Assembly (NCBI RefSeq): GCF_003352915.1
Contig: NZ_CP022314.1
Coordinates: forward strand, 2,258,272-2,322,271
DNA length: 64,000 nt
Direction of reading: 5' to 3'
Source of the DNA: Arthrobacter sp. PM3
Lineage (GTDB): Bacteria; Actinomycetota; Actinomycetes; Actinomycetales; Micrococcaceae
Notes under the pieces: generated by a model
Seen by the model: the letters and a program-made list of their open reading frames with translations, nothing else
What the model was told of the DNA's origin: nothing
Database searches by the model: none
Shown here: positions 63,703 to 64,000 of the stretch, piece by piece
How positions within the stretch are numbered: position 1 is the first letter of the stretch
How the letters are laid out: each line of letters begins with the position of its first letter
Position numbers and translations under genes: made by a program

Positions 63703-64000
63703 GCGCTTCGGTAACTCAAACCGGCTTTGAGCAGGTCGTCTCGCCGTCGCTGGATGCGGACCTGTCCGTCCTGGACCCGGAGATCGCGGCGGGGATCGAC
63801 GCGGAGCTGGGCCGGCAGCGCGGCGGCCTGGAGATGATCGCCTCGGAGAACCACACCGCGGCCGCGGTGATGCAGGCGCAGGGCTCGGTGCTGACGAACA
63901 AGTACGCCGAAGGGTACCCGGGCAAGCGGTACTACGGCGGCTGCGAGCATGTCGACGTGATCGAACAGCTCGCGATCGACCGGCTCAAGGCCCTCTTCGG
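63699..64000 (+). CDS. glyA: Serine hydroxymethyltransferase, 5' part
   Basis: The first 100 residues are present before the window ends. The GTG start overlaps the gcvH stop (GTGA). The SHMT N-terminal core is clear: [40 protein letters not shown] and [20 protein letters not shown]. It interconverts serine and glycine with tetrahydrofolate and completes the one-carbon operon with gcvPTH. Confidence 0.95.
   Translation, partial: MSASVTQTGFEQVVSPSLDADLSVLDPEIAAGIDAELGRQRGGLEMIASENHTAAAVMQAQGSVLTNKYAEGYPGKRYYGGCEHVDVIEQLAIDRLKALF

Overview
The window is high-GC actinobacterial DNA, most like Arthrobacter/Pseudarthrobacter (Micrococcaceae). The evidence is strong GC bias at third positions, frequent GTG/TTG starts with ATGA/GTGA overlaps, a DUF4193 zinc-ribbon gene, an REP13E12-type DUF222-HNH gene, FlbD/FliW/CsrA-type flagellar regulation, and a tandem glycine riboswitch ahead of gcvP-gcvT-gcvH-glyA. 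The genus is inferred from gene content only. No rRNA, tRNA or CRISPR array was seen.

Layout. 0.3-5.8 kb holds small unrelated genes (lipoprotein, GyrA-like miniprotein, homoserine dehydrogenase-like enzyme, secreted zincin, PucR regulator). 6.0-11.7 kb is a catabolic cluster: agmatinase-family ureohydrolase, NCS1 permease, aminobutyraldehyde-type dehydrogenase and a lactone/alditol oxidase-type flavoprotein; two operators with the shared core TACATATGTA flank the ureohydrolase gene. 11.7-18.1 kb holds an MmyB-type regulator, ilvD, an APC permease with two copies of an ATGAAC-N3-GTTCAT operator, a GyrI-like protein, DUF4193 and a secreted AMIN-like protein.

18.1-51.9 kb is a nearly complete flagellar locus. 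A minus-strand operon flgN-flgK-flgL-fliW diverges from flagellin-fliD-fliS. Then follow flgB-flgC-fliE-fliF-fliG-fliH-fliI-fliJ-NlpC/P60-fliK-flgD-flgE. A 4.3 kb segment interrupts it (frameshifted small gene, DUF222-HNH gene, aminotransferase remnant, AlkD-like gene, cytochrome P450). It resumes with flbD-motA-motB-fliM-fliN-fliO-fliP-fliQ-fliR-flhB-flhA, an FlhF-like gene without a P-loop, csrA, a second flgN-like gene and a flagellar sigma factor. Five sites of the form T(A/T)AC-N15-G(C/G)CGA(T/C)A(A/G), a sigma-28 type promoter, precede flgN, flagellin, flgB, flbD and fliM. The flagellin leader has a hairpin with GGA in its loop and a second GGA in the ribosome binding site, which fits CsrA/FliW control of flagellin translation.

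51.9-64 kb holds a levan locus (secreted levansucrase, then a GH32 fructanase with a membrane anchor and pilin-like N-terminal part), dps, a divergent MFS exporter/TetR pair around a perfect 28-bp palindrome, and the glycine cleavage operon under a tandem glycine riboswitch; glyA runs off the window.
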